DNA from: Bacteroidota bacterium
GTDB taxonomy: Bacteria > Bacteroidota > Bacteroidia > UKL13-3
NCBI GenBank assembly: GCA_947449515.1
Contig: CANFSD010000059.1
Coordinates: 1-8,422 of the forward strand
Length of the DNA stretch: 8,422 nt
Reading direction: 5' to 3'
Numbering within the stretch: position 1 is the stretch's first letter; every line of letters starts with the position of its first letter. Positions 5,578-8,422 of the stretch are shown piece after piece. A program made the translations under genes and the position numbers. Under the pieces are notes generated by a model. It was not told where the DNA came from. It was given only the letters and a program-made list of their open reading frames with translations, and made no database searches.

Positions 5578-7041
5578 ATGGCAACCATTGAACAAATAAT
5601 TTCTGGCATTCCGGCCATTGCTATTTCTGGTAAAATGATGCAGGAAGTAGAAACGCTCACCTTTGATTCTCGTGAAGCAAAAGCTGCCAGTATGTTTTTT
5701 GCTGTGAAAGGAACAGTTGTTGATGGACATTCATTTATTCCTCAAGTTATTGCTCAAGGTTGTTCGGTAATTGTATGTGAAACCTTACCTGCAGAAATAA
5801 ATGAAGCTGTTTGTTATATTCAAGTTGAAAATACTCACGCCTGCTTGGGTTTAGCCGCAGCCAATTTCTATGGTCATCCAAGTAAGGCTATTAAAATTGT
5901 AGCCATTACGGGCACCAATGGTAAAACTACTGTTGCCACCTTGCTCTTTAATTTATTTAGGTCATTTGGTTATTCAGTGGGTTTACTTTCAACGGTTCAG
6001 AACCAAATAAATGAGGAAGTAATACCTTCAACGCATACTACTCCAGATGCCATACGCATCAATGCCTTGTTAAGAGAAATGGTAAGCAGGGGTTGCAGCT
6101 ATTGTTTTATGGAGGCAAGTTCTCATGCCATTCACCAAGACAGAATCAAAGGATTGCATTTTGCGGGTGTTGCTTTTACCAATATCACCCATGATCACCT
6201 AGACTACCACAAAACTTTTGAGGAATACATTAAGGCTAAAAAGAAATTATTTGATGAAGTAAACGAGGATGCTTTTGCCCTTGTTAACAAAGACGATAAA
6301 AATGGCATGGTGATGTTGCAAAATACCAAGGCTACACGCTATACCTATGGAATTAAAAGTTTGGCCGATTTTAAAGCCAAGATTTTAGAAAGTGATTTCA
6401 ATGGCATGTTACTTAACATGGATACTGAAGAAGCTTGGTTTAGGCTGGTTGGTAATTTTAACGCCTATAACCTGCTTTTGGTTTATGGGGTAGCCTATTT
6501 ATTAGGCAAGGACAAACATGAAATTATCATGCATTTGAGCAGCCTAAATTCTGTGAAAGGGCGTTTTGATTATGTGCGTTCTACCAATGGCATAATTGGA
6601 ATTGTAGATTATGCGCATACACCAGATGCTTTGCAAAATGTACTTGAAACTATAAACGAAGTTAGAACAGGCAACGAAGAACTCATTACTGTAATTGGTT
6701 GCGGTGGTAACAGAGATGCCTCAAAACGTCCTATTATGGCCGAAACAGCATGTAATTTAAGTACCCGTGTTATTCTCACTTCTGATAACCCACGCAACGA
6801 AGATCCTGAAGCTATTTTGGATGAAATGGCAAAAGGAATTCCTGCTTTGCACTATAAAAAATCGTTGCGCATTACCGATCGCAAGGAAGCCATAAAAACA
6901 GCTGTAAGTATGGCCCAAGCTGGCGATATTATTCTAGTTGCCGGTAAAGGGCATGAAAATTACCAAGAAGTAAAAGGCGTAAAACACCCATTCGACGATA
7001 AAGCAATGTTGCAAGATTTTTTTAACCTGTTTCAATCTTAA
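5578..7041 (+). CDS. murE: UDP-MurNAc-tripeptide synthetase MurE
   Basis: The 487-residue cytoplasmic Mur ligase adds the third stem-peptide residue to UDP-MurNAc-L-Ala-D-Glu using ATP. The N-terminal domain carries LTFDSREAKAASMFFAVKG, which binds the uridine nucleotide. The ATP loop GTNGKTT lies at 112-118. The central domain has MEASSHA and HDHLDYH (205-211), and Lys221 in IKAKKKLF is the probable carbamylated lysine. In the C-terminal domain DNPR at 403-406 is the motif linked to meso-diaminopimelate selection rather than lysine, so the wall is predicted to be of the DAP type. The GKGHE motif near the end (AGKGHENYQ) is also present. The gene begins 3 bases after ftsI. No murF follows, unlike in E. 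coli. Confidence 0.97.
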   Translation: MATIEQIISGIPAIAISGKMMQEVETLTFDSREAKAASMFFAVKGTVVDGHSFIPQVIAQGCSVIVCETLPAEINEAVCYIQVENTHACLGLAAANFYGHPSKAIKIVAITGTNGKTTVATLLFNLFRSFGYSVGLLSTVQNQINEEVIPSTHTTPDAIRINALLREMVSRGCSYCFMEASSHAIHQDRIKGLHFAGVAFTNITHDHLDYHKTFEEYIKAKKKLFDEVNEDAFALVNKDDKNGMVMLQNTKATRYTYGIKSLADFKAKILESDFNGMLLNMDTEEAWFRLVGNFNAYNLLLVYGVAYLLGKDKHEIIMHLSSLNSVKGRFDYVRSTNGIIGIVDYAHTPDALQNVLETINEVRTGNEELITVIGCGGNRDASKRPIMAETACNLSTRVILTSDNPRNEDPEAILDEMAKGIPALHYKKSLRITDRKEAIKTAVSMAQAGDIILVAGKGHENYQEVKGVKHPFDDKAMLQDFFNLFQS

Positions 7042-7056
7042 AATCATATACCTGCT

Positions 7057-8313
7057 ATGCTATATTATTTATTTAATTATTTAAACGATCACTTTAATTT
7101 TCCTGGTGCCGGAATGTTTCAATACATCTCCTTTCGTGCAGCAATGGCAATTATTTTGTCATTGACCATCTCCTTGGTATTCGGAAAGAGTTTAATTAAT
7201 AAACTTCATAAACTACAAGTGAGCGATGAAATTCGCAATTTGGGTTTGGAGGGTGAACAACAAAAAAAGGGTACGCCAACCATGGGTGGATTAATAATCC
7301 TGGCGGCTATTTTAATTCCTACTTTATTGTTCGCACGCATCAATAATGTATATATTATTTTAATCATGGTGTCTACCATTTGGCTAGGATTGGTAGGCTT
7401 TCTCGACGATTATATCAAAGTATTTAAAAAGAACAAAGAAGGATTAGCGGGTAGGTTTAAAATTTTAGGTCAGGTTGGATTGGGCTTTATTGTAGCCACC
7501 ACTTTGTACTTCAATCAACATGTTAAAACCAAAGAATTTTATCATCCTGGTGAGGTAACCGAGGAGTTTGTGAAAGAGCAAAATTTAATGCCGCAGGTAA
7601 TCAGTGGCGAGTTAATGTTGGTGAAAGACCACAAGGCAACCACTACAACGATTCCTTTCTTTAAATCGAGTGAATTTGATTATGCCGATATGTTGAAATT
7701 TATTGGCAGCAGTTATAAAGACTACAATTATATCATTTACTTATTGGTGGTAATTTTCATCATTACTGCGGTATCCAATGGGGCAAATATTACAGATGGA
7801 ATAGATGGTTTGGCGGCAGGAACCTCTGCAATCATTTCATTTGTGTTGGGCATTTTTGCCTATGTAAGTGGGAATATTATTTTCTCAAAATACCTCAATA
7901 TTATGTACATCCCTCACCTAGAGGAAATGGTAATTTTTGCCGGTGCATTGGTGGGGGCTTGTGTTGGATTTTTATGGTACAATGCCTTTCCAGCGCAAGT
8001 ATTTATGGGCGATACAGGAAGTTTGGCCTTAGGTGGAATTATTGCAGCCTTCTCTATTATGGTTCGCAAAGAATTATTGATTCCAATTTTATGCGGCATT
8101 TTCTTGGTAGAAAATTTATCTGTAATGATGCAGGTAAGTTATTTCAAATACACCAAAAAGAAGTATGGTGAAGGTCGAAGAATTTTTAAAATGTCGCCAC
8201 TGCACCATCATTTTCAAAAGAGTGGATTCCATGAGTCTAAAATTGTTGCGCGCTTCTGGATCATTGGTGTTTTGTTGGCCATTGTAACCATTATTACTTT
8301 AAAAGTTAGGTAG
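7057..8313 (+). CDS. mraY: Phospho-MurNAc-pentapeptide transferase MraY
   Basis: This 418-residue polytopic membrane enzyme transfers phospho-MurNAc-pentapeptide to undecaprenyl phosphate, giving lipid I on the inner face of the cytoplasmic membrane. The family signatures are GTPTMGG (72-78), the Mg-binding DDYIK with Asp117-Asp118, NITDGIDGLA with Asp247 and Asp250, FMGDTGSLALGG with Asp319, and the HHH motif at 383-385 within MSPLHHHFQ. About ten hydrophobic segments are visible. It is longer than the roughly 360 residues of E. coli MraY, mainly through an extra stretch at about 152-208 between membrane segments (polar, with EVTEEFVKEQN and KDHKATTTTIP). Such long MraY proteins are seen in Bacteroidota. 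The gene lies 15 bases after murE and 2 bases before murD. Confidence 0.97.
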   Translation: MLYYLFNYLNDHFNFPGAGMFQYISFRAAMAIILSLTISLVFGKSLINKLHKLQVSDEIRNLGLEGEQQKKGTPTMGGLIILAAILIPTLLFARINNVYIILIMVSTIWLGLVGFLDDYIKVFKKNKEGLAGRFKILGQVGLGFIVATTLYFNQHVKTKEFYHPGEVTEEFVKEQNLMPQVISGELMLVKDHKATTTTIPFFKSSEFDYADMLKFIGSSYKDYNYIIYLLVVIFIITAVSNGANITDGIDGLAAGTSAIISFVLGIFAYVSGNIIFSKYLNIMYIPHLEEMVIFAGALVGACVGFLWYNAFPAQVFMGDTGSLALGGIIAAFSIMVRKELLIPILCGIFLVENLSVMMQVSYFKYTKKKYGEGRRIFKMSPLHHHFQKSGFHESKIVARFWIIGVLLAIVTIITLKVR

Positions 8314-8315
8314 TC

Positions 8316-8422
8316 ATGACAAAAAGGATAGTCATACTAGGTAGCGGAGAAAGCGGAACTGGCGCGGCAATACTTGCCAAGCAGCGTGGCTTTGATGTGT
8401 TTGTTTCCGACAAAGGAACCAT
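8316..8422 (+). CDS. murD: UDP-MurNAc-L-alanine:D-glutamate ligase MurD, 5' part
   Basis: Only the first 35 complete codons are present; the gene runs off the window. The protein starts MTKRIVILGSGESGTGAAI, a Rossmann-like nucleotide-binding loop, and continues with AKQRGFDVFVSDKG. This pattern is typical of the N-terminal UDP-binding domain of MurD in Bacteroidota. MurD adds D-glutamate to UDP-MurNAc-L-alanine in the cytoplasm, the step before MurE. The ATG lies 2 bases after the mraY stop, and murD is the usual gene after mraY. No Shine-Dalgarno sequence is seen. Confidence 0.92.
   Translation, partial: MTKRIVILGSGESGTGAAILAKQRGFDVFVSDKGT

Noticed and set aside
7959..8171. 70-codon forward open frame inside mraY
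   Set aside because: It is another frame of a conserved MraY stretch that holds FMGDTGS and has no support of its own.

Overview
The window comes from an AT-rich genome that looks like a member of the Bacteroidota. The reasons are the order mraZ-rsmH-ftsL-ftsI-murE-mraY-murD with no murF between murE and mraY, a division transpeptidase (FtsI) with a C-terminal PASTA domain, a long MraY with an extra loop, a MurD start reading GSGESG, few Shine-Dalgarno sequences, and promoter-like TAnnTTTG elements. I cannot place it to order or family.

Left part (1-1673): the window opens inside the 3' end of a small CoA-binding (YccU-type) protein gene. A possible terminator and a 150-base gap follow, then a gene for a short TPR lipoprotein (386-886). 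Converging on it from the other strand, with only 3 bases between stop codons, is a small single-domain retropepsin-like aspartic protease (890-1327). Between that protease and mraZ lies a 346-base divergent intergenic region rich in short repeats. It ends in three AAAGTGG boxes at a 10-base period, which match the known MraZ operator pattern.

Right part (1674-8422): a tightly packed forward operon of the division and cell wall (dcw) cluster. MraZ is the transcriptional regulator and RsmH methylates 16S rRNA. The FtsL-like protein and FtsI are divisome proteins. MurE adds the third stem-peptide residue, and its DNPR motif points to meso-diaminopimelate. MraY makes lipid I, and MurD (cut by the window end) adds D-glutamate. 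Genes overlap or are separated by at most 15 bases, so co-transcription from the mraZ promoter is likely. The operon links precursor synthesis in the cytoplasm (MurD, MurE), the lipid-linked step (MraY) and septal cross-linking (FtsI, with FtsL).

I see no mobile element, CRISPR array, RNA gene or defence system, and no new multi-gene system. The parts most worth a second look are the regulatory DNA at 1328-1673 and the possibility that the divergent protease gene shares MraZ control.
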